A stretch of 64,000 nt of DNA from Grammothele lineata. Its lineage: Eukaryota > Basidiomycota > Agaricomycetes > Polyporales > Polyporaceae. Location of the stretch: positions 124,001-188,000 of the forward strand of contig NDFF03000043.1 in NCBI GenBank assembly GCA_002150815.3, read 5' to 3'. A program made the translations under genes and the position numbers. Positions 36,001 through 45,560 of this stretch are shown piece after piece. Every line of letters starts with the position of its first letter. Position 1 is the first letter of the stretch. Under the pieces are notes generated by a model. The model made no database searches. It saw nothing but the letters and a program-made list of their open reading frames with translations, and had not been told where the DNA came from.

Positions 36001-36411
36001 ACGCACGCTGTCCTTTGCGACCGTCCACTGGATAGCAGGGCTCACCTTGGGCTCCTCCAAAAGAGCCCATGATGCTGCCTCGTTGTAGCGTTGTCTCAGG
36101 CCGTCCACCTCGTCCATGCGCACGCGCACGACACCGTCTTCGTGTATCCGGACGTCCAGACCGAACTTGACGTCAGGGTAGATGGAGGACTTGACGGCGG
36201 CTGTAAATGCGGCCTGGTCTGAAGAGAGCGCGATAGTAGAGGCGTCGATGGAGTAGGGAGATCTCCAGGCAGGGGTTTCCGCTGCCCTGGCGGAGAGGGC
36301 CCGCCCTCGTCTACAGAAGCCAGCTTGAGAACATGTTTTGAAGTCGTTACTCTTGAACGCGAGCGTCGCAGGGACGGCGACGAGCACCAGCAACGAGCTC
36401 AGCGCTCGCAT
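33060..36411 (-). CDS. glucosidase II catalytic alpha subunit (GH31)
   Basis: This ER enzyme removes the two inner glucoses from N-linked glycans, controlling calnexin-cycle folding. The N-terminus MRALSSLLVLVAVPATLA is a signal peptide, followed by FKSNDFKTC as in other alpha subunits. The GH31 body includes DFPNHGHVYGIPQHATRLDL, PALPAHWALGYHQCRWNYIS, DIPVDVFWLDIEYSEEHKYF and VVIIDPHLKR. The nucleophile is in GIWNDMNEP (about 34580-34600, intron after NE) and the acid/base Asp is in GAMWTGDNLGTWEHM. Also present are [20 protein letters not shown] and, after the last intron, LFIRGGSIVPTRER. The product is about 960 residues, full length, ending WEILVEA. No KDEL-like retention signal is seen, as expected, because the beta subunit retains it. 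It shares a promoter region, containing a transposon-like element, with the first cyclase gene. Confidence 0.95.
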
Positions 36412-36643
36412 GGCTGGAACAGTCGTCGGCGAGTTGGAGGCAGAGAGGAGGGAGGGTGTGGGGTCGAGCCGTCAACGTGTCGGTCTACATCATCGGAATA
36501 GCTGCCGCTCGTTTCAACCTCCGACAACATCTAATCGTCCAACTAGTTACTCAGATTATCTGAGCTTGACAGTCCGATTATCCCCTTATTATGTATTTAG
36601 CACGGCGCATCGACTACAATACGGTATCGCATCGGAGTCGACT
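36412..36643. promoter_or_regulatory. promoter region of glucosidase II
   Basis: These 232 bp lie between the glucosidase ATG and the inverted-repeat element. They include the odd palindrome CTCAGATTATCTGAG at 36550-36564. No TATA box is clear. Confidence 0.35.
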
Positions 36644-37045
36644 TACTGTACTGTCACGACCATAGGCGACACGACAGCCCATCACGTGATCGTGTGACTT
36701 GGGGGACCACAGGCGACGGACAGGCCGGGACAAGGGACACTGGCGACAAGATGTTGCGCTCGTCGGCGGATACAGCCTTCTTATATGCTATCCAATGACC
36801 CTAAGAAAGCTTTCTGCAAAGTTTTTCACTTCAAGCAACGCCTTAGTGCCCTATATCTCTGAAGTTGGAGGGCGACCCCTTCGGCGCCTAATTCATCGCG
36901 CAGAGAGGCGCCATCGCTTAGTCAGCACATTTGGGGGAGCCATAGGCGACAAGGGCTTCGGGACATAGGGACAAGCGCCCAAACTGGCGACGCGACAGAC
37001 CCGTCGGGACACGGGACTGTCGCCTATGGTCGTGACAGTACAGTA
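36644..37045. mobile_element. MITE-like element with 28-bp perfect terminal inverted repeats
   Basis: The left end (36644-36671) and right end (37018-37045) are exact reverse complements over 28 bases. They begin TACTGTACTGTCACGACC and include CATAGGCGACA. If the outer TA is the target duplication, as for Tc1/mariner-type elements, the element is 398 bp with 26-bp repeats. It encodes nothing. Inside, a direct repeat of about 50 bp (36700-36747 and 36932-36991, both with GGGGGA..C..AGGCGAC then GGGACA.GGGACA and TGGCGAC) lies near each end, and a TCACGTGA palindrome lies at 36682-36689. Such small non-coding TIR elements are typical MITEs. It sits between divergent genes and ends 62 bp before the cyclase ATG. 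Confidence 0.8.
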
Positions 37046-37107
37046 TCCTCGGTCTATCTCACTGTTGAATCTAAACTCTTCCACCCATTCTCGCCTCATT
37101 GTGCGCC

Positions 37108-37791
37108 ATGCTCGTCGACTTGTCCCACACCCTAGACGAGAAGGTTCAAGTCTATCCCGGAGATCCTGTCTTCAGCTGCTGCCCGTCGCAAACAATAACC
37201 GCTGATGGCTTCAATGTCCTGAAGATCTCCATGGGCTCTCATACTGGCACACATGTGGACGCGCCCTACCATTTTGTTCAGGCCGGAGCCACCATCGACA
37301 CCATGCCACTCTCTGCCTTCGTTGGCAACGCGGTCGTCATTCCCCTCACTCAGAAGCAACCCCGGGAGAAGATCACATGGGAAGACCTCGCATCTCATGA
37401 AGGCATGATCCGGCACAAGGCGTCCCTCCCAGACGGTCTCTTCGTCCTTCTCTACACAGGTTGGCCCCGGTATTGGCAGTCAGATGAGTACCACCATCAT
37501 CCATTCCTCGATGGATCCGCTGCCAAGAAGCTCCTCGACATCGGCGTCAAGCTGATCGGAGTCGATACCCTCAGCCCGGACGAGACACGCGTGGATGGGA
37601 CAATGCCGGATTTTGGAGTGCACGAAGTTATGCTAGGTGCAGGGAAGGTCATTGCGGAGAATCTCACCAACCTGCAGAGCATTCAGGAGGGCGATTGGCT
37701 CGTGACCCTTGTCCCCCTCAAGCTCAGTGGTTCCGATGGGTCACCTGTGCGCGCATTCGCGACGGAGACAACTAGCCCGGTGAGCAAATAG
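37108..37791 (+). CDS. cyclase-family (kynurenine formamidase/isatin hydrolase-like) metal hydrolase 1
   Basis: This family (Pfam Cyclase, PF04199) contains Mn/Zn-dependent hydrolases such as bacterial kynurenine formamidase and isatin hydrolase, acting on amide or lactam bonds. The 227-residue intronless product opens MLVDLSHTLDEKVQVYPGDP. It carries the metal motif SHTGTHVDAPYHF (HxGTHxDxPxH), the later LLYTGWPRYW and IGVDTLSPD, and a conserved end (LVPLKLSGSDGSPVRA). There is no signal peptide, so it is cytosolic. The ATG at 37108 is preferred: its context gives the conserved start, and the frame upstream contains no ATG. It is 35-40% similar by eye to the next gene, a tandem duplicate. 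Substrate unknown. Confidence 0.9.
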   Translation: MLVDLSHTLDEKVQVYPGDPVFSCCPSQTITADGFNVLKISMGSHTGTHVDAPYHFVQAGATIDTMPLSAFVGNAVVIPLTQKQPREKITWEDLASHEGMIRHKASLPDGLFVLLYTGWPRYWQSDEYHHHPFLDGSAAKKLLDIGVKLIGVDTLSPDETRVDGTMPDFGVHEVMLGAGKVIAENLTNLQSIQEGDWLVTLVPLKLSGSDGSPVRAFATETTSPVSK

Positions 37792-37956
37792 GTTCCCTTG
37801 GGTAAAGTGGTAAGTGCCCGTTGAACTGTGATTAGCCAGTGGGTTCTCATTCGTCGTTTCTCTCACGTAACAGTACCACGGGCGAAGATGTCAGTTAGCC
37901 TTCTTCGATAAATCTGAATAGCACGTCAACACACCCATGAAGTTGTGCGTATTGTA

Positions 37957-38015
37957 GAAGCCGATAGTGTTTTCTGGCATATGCTGTGTATGCCGGAAGA
38001 CATTCTATCGGCTTC
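37957..38015. repeat. 25-bp-stem hairpin between the two cyclase genes
   Basis: An 11-bp perfect outer stem (37957-37967 with 38005-38015, GAAGCCGATAG/CTATCGGCTTC) is followed, after a TT bulge, by a 14-bp inner stem (37968-37981 with 37989-38002) with two G.T-type pairs and a 7-base loop. It lies 165 bp past the first cyclase stop and 160 bp before the second ATG. It could be a 3' UTR structure, a small-RNA hairpin or a relic of a palindromic element. Confidence 0.65.
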
Positions 38016-38174
38016 AACAGGCCGAACATCCTTCATGTGCGCACTTGTGGTCGCGGACCGCGCGTTCCGGCACTTTCTGCGTATGGCATCGGCCATCTCT
38101 CCATCCCTATCGACGATATATCTGCCATGGCATCTTGCAGCTAGCTACCCCCTCAACCATTCTCTTTCACCACC

Positions 38175-38891
38175 ATGTCTGAGCCAAGCGCTCGCACTGT
38201 CATCGATCTCTCTCACCCCCTCCAATCCGGCCAAGTTCCTTTCTGCGCCGGACACCCCTGCTTCAGCGCATCGCCCTGCCTCAGCATTGCAAACGGCGAC
38301 CCCGCAAACGTCCACGCGCTCTCGCTCGGGACCCACACCGGCACACACCTCGACGCTCCGTCTCACTTCGTCCAGGGTGGCGCCCCTGTCGACGACCTCG
38401 ACCTCGACCTACTCGCGGCCGCCCCCGCCGTTGTCGCCGACCTGCGTCACAAGGGCGCCCCCCATACGCGCATCATCTGGGAGGACCTAGCGCCCGCGGA
38501 AGCGGAGCTCCGCCGGACCGGCGCGCGCGTGCTCCTCCTGTGCACGGGATGGTCGAAGAATTGGGGTGGGGAGAACTACACGAGCCACCCGTGGCTGGAC
38601 GTAGAGGCAGCGAGGAAGTTGCTGGAGGTCGGTGTGCGTGTTATCGGGCTCGATACGCAGAGCCCGGACAGGGTCGCACCCACACCGGGGTTCGAGGGGA
38701 AGGAAGTCCATCTGGTCTTTCTTGGCGCTGGAGGCGTGATCGTCGAGAATTTGAACGGGTTAGAGAGGCTTCTGGAAAGCGGGTGGAAGAACGTTGTGGT
38801 CAGCATGTTGCCGCTGCGACTCAAGGGGCTTGATGGCAGTCCTCTGCGTGCCGTGGCATGGGAAGGGGACTCGAGTTCAATGCATGAGTAG
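38175..38891 (+). CDS. cyclase-family metal hydrolase 2 (tandem copy)
   Basis: This intronless gene encodes 238 residues with the same architecture as the gene just upstream: TVIDLSHPLQSGQVPFCAGH, the metal motif THTGTHLDAPSHF, LLLCTGWSKNWG, VIGLDTQSPD, and the end MLPLRLKGLDGSPLRAVAW. The start ATG at 38175 has a good context (CACCATGTC). Compared with copy 1 its DNA is richer in GC and its centre is Ala/Asp-rich (DDLDLDLLAAAPAVVADL), so the pair is old or has diverged quickly. All metal-binding residues are kept, so both copies should be active. Substrate unknown; kynurenine formamidase and isatin-hydrolase-like roles are both possible. Confidence 0.9.
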   Translation: MSEPSARTVIDLSHPLQSGQVPFCAGHPCFSASPCLSIANGDPANVHALSLGTHTGTHLDAPSHFVQGGAPVDDLDLDLLAAAPAVVADLRHKGAPHTRIIWEDLAPAEAELRRTGARVLLLCTGWSKNWGGENYTSHPWLDVEAARKLLEVGVRVIGLDTQSPDRVAPTPGFEGKEVHLVFLGAGGVIVENLNGLERLLESGWKNVVVSMLPLRLKGLDGSPLRAVAWEGDSSSMHE

Positions 38892-39053
38892 ATAGTTTAT
38901 CTGCCCTTTGACCAGGGTATCCGAAGCAAATAGTGCTGGGCGGTCAATTGATCTCCGTGCTGTCTATTCGTCATGATGCATCGTGTCTACCTTGTGTCCT
39001 ACTACTTAGTTACGTTGACAGACATGGCGAAGTCGTGCTTCTGCGAAAAACGC

Positions 39054-39086
39054 GTGTGTCACAAATCACGTGCAGGTGTGTCACAA
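39054..39086. repeat. 11-bp direct repeat around CACGTG
   Basis: GTGTGTCACAA occurs at 39054-39064 and again at 39076-39086, spaced 22 bp (two helical turns), with CACGTG between. It lies between cyclase 2 and the SLD7-like gene and may be a paired protein-binding site. Confidence 0.3.
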
Positions 39087-39384
39087 TAACCCGCGTCCGT
39101 GGTTCCAGAGTGTGGCGGTGAGGCGCCCGCTGGCTGACCATCCTCTAGACCACTGTGTCTTGGAGGCCACGACCACGCGACTTGACCACGGAGGCGGCCC
39201 ACTAGAAGTGCACCCATATTCTCCGCCCAGCACACCTAAGGGCTTCTCCAGAGGCAGACGTCAGTATTAATTCAGGTTGGTGAGCTGGCATACCACCACC
39301 GGCGGGCCCGGGCCTGAACGGCTGAGGTGATGTATAACTAACTCATCAATAACCCTCTAGGACCTCTATAAAGGGGCACCGATA

Positions 39385-40775
39385 ATGCAAACTCCATCTA
39401 AACTCCCTGCACCTACCCACAGACTACTCTATCGTGGGTCCCTGTCACTTCCGGACTCCCACCTGCTCCTCGACGGTCTTAGTTTCTCCGTGAAGATCCG
39501 CGACAACGGTCATGACAGCCCTGCCCTACTCAACAACCATTTCGCACTTACTCTTGAGAGTATGCGAGGACTGTCTCTTCACCTCCTTGGCACTGCTCAG
39601 GTGAAGGATACGTGGATTGACCCCTCTAACGAAATCACCGTGTAAGTTGTGAAAGTCTATGATTCTCGCTAATGCTCACGACGGACGGCTAGTGACATCT
39701 ATCCAGACTCAACCCTGACGCGTCTCTACTTCGAGAACGTCTTCTGTCTCAACCCCATCACATCCCCAGATGGTAGATCGGACTTCGGCATCCGCGTCAG
39801 CTTGACAGAGAATCGTGGGTGCCAACCTCGACCACAACGACGTATGGACTGACCACCCAGCGATATTTTACAGATGACCCAGACACTCCAGACCTACTCA
39901 TCTTCGCCGAGCTACGCGACCCGCCCACAGCTTCCGACCCCTCCGTCGCCTCCACTTCTACCGCGCCGCCAAAAACCCTCCACCTCCTCGCCGCACGAAT
40001 CCTCCCCGGCCCGCCGCCACCCCCGTCTTTCCGCATGCCTCGCCCGGACGATCCGACCCCTCGCAAGCCCCCACTCGCATTCGGCGCGAAGCGCAAGCGC
40101 GACGCCTCCAGCGTGCCATTCGACCTCTCTGGAGCCTCCAACACGGGGATAAAGCGAGCAAGGACGAGCGACGCGAAGGGCAAAGGACGTGCGGCCGCTG
40201 CGATGGATGAGGAAGCCATGCGGAAGGCCGCGGCAGAGGTCATGCTCCGTATGCCCAAGCCCGGGGCTGCGAGTGCGCTTGGGCCGAGCGTAAAGGCGTT
40301 GGGTAAGGACGCGCGCGTCGGGCAGAGGAAAGATGTGTTCAAGGTTCCAAGCGTGCCTGTACGCCGGAGCGCGTCCGAGCCGGACGTATTTGGTTCGCTC
40401 GCAGGAGGCCCACTCGACGCTGCTGCGGCAGCGGGAGATGGCGGCGGAACCGAGAAAGAGAACAAGACGGTAATATACCCTTTTCCTAACTAGCTATCCA
40501 TATTCTGATGATTTTCAGGCCGTGAAGAAAGTTGTGGCGAAGAGTTTAGCAAATCATGGGCTGGGAAAGACACATCCCGAATTCAACGAGGTCTTCCAAA
40601 TGTGCTATCGCGGCACGTGTTTTGCCCTGGTGAGTCTTACTTTTCGCTCGTTGAGAACATGTCCTGAGCCACATGCCAGAGGAAGCGAATGTCTATTGGG
40701 CCGCTGGATGGTTCCGCAGTCCAGTACCTTGTCGATACGCACATACAGATGTATACACGCCACGCGCCCACATGA
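39385..40775 (+). CDS. probable Sld7-type DNA replication initiation protein
   Basis: Sld7 partners Sld3 at origins to help load Cdc45. Exon 1 has HRLLYRGSLSLPDSHLLLDG, the beta-rich N-terminus. Short exons give DIYPDSTLTRLYFENVFCLN and DFGIRVSLTEN, then ENHDPDTPDLLIFAELRDP. A long disordered basic middle (FGAKRKRDASS, RARTSDAKGKGRAAAA) follows. The last exons form a compact C-terminal helical domain: KKVVAKSLANHGLGKTHPEF, NEVFQMCYRGTCFALRKRM and YLVDTHIQMYTRHAPT, ending at 40775. This order (N-terminal domain, disordered linker, helical Sld7 C-terminal domain with KLILGGL..RGI..YQ.LY.... equivalents) fits the Sld7 family. The assignment is by pattern and not certain. A TATAAA at 39367-39372 lies only 13 bp before the ATG and is probably fortuitous. 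Convergent with F-box-like gene D. Confidence 0.6.
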
Positions 40776-40990
40776 GCGGCCATAGTGCTAATCCTTGAGT
40801 GTCCCAAGACGCTGTAATCCAAGATTATAGTGAGGTCTAGAACAATTTTCTACCAACGTAGGTGTGATCTGGACAACCCTCCCCTCGTACATATCCTATC
40901 AATAGTACGATAGACTCTCGTGTACATCTACGCGTAAGGAGTCGGCTCATACGGCAGGTCAGCGAGTCGGACATCGCACCTCGCACTCGC

Positions 40991-42781
40991 TCAGATTGAT
41001 TCGCCCCTAGTCGCCCGACCCGCACACACTGCCGCGACGAACATCCAAAGGATGCTCGACACATTTGGGACCACACGGCTGCGACCGCTCGACCTCATGG
41101 GTGGGTATCCCAGCCAGCCATCCACTTCGGTTTCCACCGACGAAGGTTCCGGTTCCAACCTTCCCAGTTGCGGAAAGAGGGCGTCGAGCAGCAGCGCCAG
41201 CTGCAGCATCGTCGTCTCCGTTAGCTCCCCATCGATGCGGCCCAGTTCGAGCTTGCGGAGAGGGTGCGAGGATGGCGGCCCTGACGCCCGTTCAGTAATC
41301 GCATCGGGAGGAGGCAACCCGGCTACAGAGAAGTACGGCACGGAGAACGTCTCGAGCGCGGGCCAGCGCTCTGCGAGGTCAAAGAGCACCGCGAAGGTGG
41401 GCCTGTTGTCGTCTTCGGGCGATATCCAAGCGCCTACCGATGTCGGGCATGTAATATTAATCCCGAAGGTCTTCATTCCCGGCCAGGCCGCTGCGGCGGC
41501 GCGCACATCGGTATCGGTGACGCGCAGCGTCGCACGTCCTCGCAATAATTGCATAGAGAGCTGGAATGAAGTGAGCTTGAAGGCGGCGAAGGGTGCTGTG
41601 ACAGCCGAGAGGAGAATGACCATGTCATTGATGAGGCTATTGGAAGTCACGGAGAGGTGTACGTGGCGTAGCGTATGCAGGGCAACGGTAGTGACCATAT
41701 CCGCGACAGCAGACCCTTCAATCAAATCTTGGAAGGCCGTTAGCTGATAAGCGATTGTGAGCTGCTCCAGCGACGGTAGGGGAACCAAATGGAGGAATTG
41801 TGAGACGTCAGGGCTCTTCCCGGTTAGTCGGAGGTTTTTGAGTGCGCGGAAGCCGACTGGAAAAGTATCCACCTTGCCGTCGAACACCACGGAAACATCC
41901 AACGTCTCGAGGCTATGACATGCCGCGGAGACAGCACTAAGCGCATCAGTCCCAATAGGCGACAGTATGATCAACGAACGCAGGCGTCCAAGTATCTGTG
42001 AATCAGGATATGTGGCCAGAGTATCGGCGTGGAAGCCTTCAAGCACCAAGGCGGACAGTTGGGGAACTTTGGCCAGTGCGATCTCCAGTACAGAGCAGGA
42101 TGTCGCTCGATACTTGAGGCCGGATTTATCGTCTACATAATAACCCCACGACTGGTTCGAACGGATGAAATTGATGCTTAAATCGAAGATAGGAGGGGAG
42201 AGGAAGAGGAAAGCATCCGCGCTGGCAGTAGGTAGGTAAACGTCGAGGTGCAGGCGCCGAAGGCGTGGGAGTAGTGGACTGGTGCCGGCCAATGAGCTCA
42301 AGAAGAATCGTGCGTTCAGTGTAGTTTTTGATAGGGTTTTGTCCGTAACTTTGAGACTGCGCACCCGCCTTGCGTAAGTGTGGAAACGGGATATTTCTGC
42401 AGGCAATGGCCTGTCTTGCATATCCTATGGGTATAGAAGGCACCAGTGAGTACTACTATCTCCTGGCGTCTCAAATCCAAGTCCTACCCATCTGTCTTGA
42501 TGCCGGTCGAGCTGGAAGCTGGAGAACAGTCGGAATAGCACGAGGACGTTGTCCACCGTCCGCCACAGCGTGTCCAGTGCCGGGTCTGAGAATGCATGGC
42601 AGACCTGGGCAGCGCAAGCAAGAGCTTGCAACTTCGCGCTCTGCCACGTGCCCTTCATACCAGAGTCGCTGTGCTGTGGAGGCCATTCCAGGGCTAGGTA
42701 CTCGAAGACGTTGTAGAGGATGTCGTGATTGCGGAGCGCGAGTTCGGTGGCGGTGGTCATAGCCGACTCGGAATGCGTCAT
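40991..42781 (-). CDS. F-box/LRR-like protein, paralogue D
   Basis: Exon 1 (42781-42457) reads MTHSESAMTTATELALRNHD and ILYNVFEYLALEW, then LQALACAAQVCHAFSDPALD and TLWRTVDNVLVLFRLF (full F-box pattern). A 60-bp intron (42397-42456, GTAGTA...TGCAG, phase 1) leads to KISRFHTYARRVRSLKV. The leucine-rich body has LLPRLRRLHLDVYLPTASAD and FLFLSPPIFDLSINFI. The C-terminal signature is LALLLDALFPQLGRLEPEP. About 570 residues. It is the tandem neighbour of E, with which it shares YARRVR..K after the intron. Confidence 0.82.
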
Positions 42782-43232
42782 TTTTGCTGGCTACGATTTA
42801 GTTTTCCTGCCAGAAAAGCTTGGTGCTACAAGGAAGAACACATACCATTGGTATTACACCGTTTCAAGGGGATTTGAAGCTTTGGGGGACCGCAGCGACT
42901 GTGTTTGCCGACACGGCGACAGTGATTGTCAAAAGTAGAAGCGGGCGGCTCGGTGGCACGGCAGCCTGATTGCGACGCGCGCTAGCTTCAGCTTGCCACC
43001 ACGCATCAGTACATCGAGTCCTCCATGACCAACCTCGAACATTTCCGGGGGACTTGGAAGTCTCCAGGCCCACTGCAGAGGTCTCCGACTTACCAAGTGA
43101 ACGCTCCCAACCTGAAATGACGCATAGTCGCCCTCTCAGCCGACGAGAGTGCAGTATAGTATGATTAGGTGACGATATACATGATAATGCGCACGTATCA
43201 CTAGCCAATGATATGGTCGTTACGGTCAAACT
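42782..43232. other. intergenic between F-box-like genes D and E
   Basis: This contains the promoter of D and the 3' flank of E. No other gene seen. Confidence 0.4.
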
Positions 43233-45073
43233 TCAAAGGCTCTTGGGGAAGCCCCCCCCCCTTCTGCCAGCTCGCACTGACGCAATCAAGCTGGCCACGA
43301 GCCGGAAGAGCTGCGGCTCGGGGCAATGACTCGGATCCGTGTGCCAGCTTCTAAAGTTGGTTTTTTTCTCATCCTCGTCCTCGTCCTCGCTCACGTCCTC
43401 GTCTTGACACGCCTGACCCTCCTCATCTATCGTGCACATATTGGGGAACAGTGAATCGAGGAAGAGTGCGAACAGAAGGAGCGGCCGGTACGCTGTGTCA
43501 CCCATTGGAAAGTCGATCCGCAAAGACGTTAGGGAAGGGTTCCCGCAATGGTGCGTCGTGAGGTGTGTAGAGCCCGTCGAAGCGAGCTTGAGGGCAGGAA
43601 GGTGAAACGTGGTGAGCGAACGTAGGCCGCGGGCAACGTCGAGGAGGATGCGGGAAGTCGGCATCGGGTAATCGCCAAAACGGCTGACGTATGTCTGTGA
43701 ATTGCTGGTGTGGCGGTCGACAAGGCGCTGAGCGTCCACAGAGACGATAAATGTGACGATATTGGGCCACATCGCAATCGCCATGCGGATGTCTTCGTCG
43801 GATAGGTGAACCATCATCTTTGAGTCACCTTCAAAGGTGAAGTGCTCGAGTTTGATTATAGGTTTGAGGGCTTCAAGCATGGGAGAGAAGCGGACGTGAG
43901 CAAACGGGCTATCCTTCAACTGGTCTCGCGACAGGCAGATCTCCATTTTCCTCAGTCTACTAGGGGGGAGTGCAGCGCAGATGTCGGCAAACGCTGACTG
44001 GAACTGATCATAGTTGATGACGTTAGCAACGAGGCTGAAGTCCTCCACGGACGGGAAGGACGCCGACTTGAGAAAATGGGCACATTCGAGCAAGTTGTCT
44101 CCTACCGACAACTTCGTAATGGCGCGAAAACCAGTACCCCAATTTACACTGGGTCCCGGTTGGACGTCATCTGCAGGGTTGAAGCCGGAGATGGTGGGAA
44201 GGGAGAGTGAGCGAAGTGACAAGATGCGAGAAAGGACTTCAGCACACTGCCATTCTGTGATTTCAAGACCGACTTCGAGATCTTGTAGTTTGGATAGTGA
44301 TTCCAGAGGCCGCAGTGCGGATGCAGAGATCTGGTCCTGTGATCCCGTGAGGGATACAGAAATGACGCGTGGGAGTCGGGAGACCATTAATTGGACAGTT
44401 GAGCGAATGAAAGCGTTCGCTATGCCGTCACAATCGCTATTGTCTAAGTCGTTGGTTTTGAGGGTGTTCATAAACATAGCGTTCAGGCACCTGAGGTCAA
44501 GGTGGGTGATGGTTGGGGTGGCGAAGAGCAGGAAGCTGCTAGGATCGCCGAGGAGGACATGGATGGAGAGCCGCCGGAGTCGGGGAAGCAGAGCTTGACC
44601 TTGATGTTGTGCTGCAAGAAAGGACCAGACGGAGATTTCGACCGTGGTGTACCAAAGCGCTTTGAGCATGCGCACCCGCCGAGCGTACAACCGAAACCTC
44701 GACCAGTCATCATCGGCGATGACATCATGTAAGAGCTAGTGGAACCACGGTGATTAGGAGACCTTCACATCGCTACGAGTTATACCAAAGTACGTACCCA
44801 AACACCCGATGTCTCGTCTTTCATATACGAAGGCAATAGCATAAGCAGTGGGTTGACATGGTCAAGTGCACGCCACAGAACATCTAGAGCAGGTTCAGAG
44901 AACGTGCGACACGTACGCGCCGCACGAGCGAGAGCACGGCGATTTTCTCGTTGTTCCTGTTCGCATTTTGGGTGCAGAGGAGAGTCGAACCATCCCGGAA
45001 AGAGGTGCGCGAACACAAGAGCCCAGACGCTCTGCCACTGCTTGCCAGCGACATTATGAGAGGCACCAGACAT
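43233..45073 (-). CDS. F-box/LRR-like protein, paralogue E, with slippery poly-G near its end
   Basis: Exon 1 starts MSGASHNVAGKQWQSVWALV, with FAHLFPGW and RRALARAARTCRTFSEPALD (F-box), and ends TSGVW. An intron (GTACGT...CTAG) joins in phase to LLHDVIADDDWSRFRLYARR and VRMLKALWYTTVEISVWSFL. The leucine-rich body follows (LLPRLRRLSIHVLLGDPSSF, LLFATPTITHLDLRCLN). Near the end come ALFLDSLFPNMCTIDEEG and an acidic stretch EDVSEDEDEDEKK unique to this copy. A run of 10 C at 43252-43261 encodes the Gly repeat of RRGGGFPKSL just before the stop. About 585 residues. Confidence 0.8.
43252..43261. repeat. homopolymer of 10 C inside the last codons of F-box-like E
   Basis: The tract encodes three Gly on the - strand, seven codons before the stop. 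A one-base change would replace only the last residues. It is also a place where assembly errors are common. Confidence 0.8.
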
Positions 45074-45560
45074 GCCCTCTACGTCTACGAAACGCGAAGT
45101 GAGCAGTCTGATAATCTCTTATTGACCCTGTTCACCTCTTTCGCGGGTTCCGAGCCAACTCTGTGGTCTCGAAGATGGAATGGGTCAGTATGAGGAAATA
45201 CCGGCTTGGAAGTCGAGAGCAACCGTGGCGTGCCTGGATGGCCCGGCAAGAACGCGGGTGATTTGATTGGCTAGGCCGCCCGGCCCGGCACTCCGGGCGG
45301 CCGAGGGGAGAGGGTGAGGGTGAACGAATTCGAAAGGTCTACGCTATCGGCCTCCTTCACGCCATATCTCATGACCCCAGGCCCCGGCGCCCTCTCAAGA
45401 TAGCGTAAAGTCCTCCCCGCCGTGCCGCAAGTTTGAACAACGGCGAGCCGCCTCCGACTGTCACAGCTAAACACGCCCCGGCTGCGGCGGGCGCCGTCCA
45501 CAACCCTCACCTCTTCCCTTCTGTTCTTACGCTCGACTACCACACATCGTTCACCTCGAC
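45074..45560. promoter_or_regulatory. divergent promoter, F-box-like E / sulfate permease
   Basis: 487 bp between divergent ATGs. No TATA box stands out. The part near 45560 is C- and T-rich, as is usual before fungal start sites. Confidence 0.4.

Noticed and set aside
39367..39372. TATAAA before the SLD7-like ATG
   Set aside because: It lies only 13 bp from the ATG. A TATA box there would start transcription inside the coding sequence, which would lose the conserved N-terminal segment.
44970..44990. tRNA B-box-like GAGTCGAACC in the F-box-like E gene
   Set aside because: No cloverleaf or A-box is found around it and it lies inside an exon. No other tRNA, rRNA or CRISPR-like array was found in the window.
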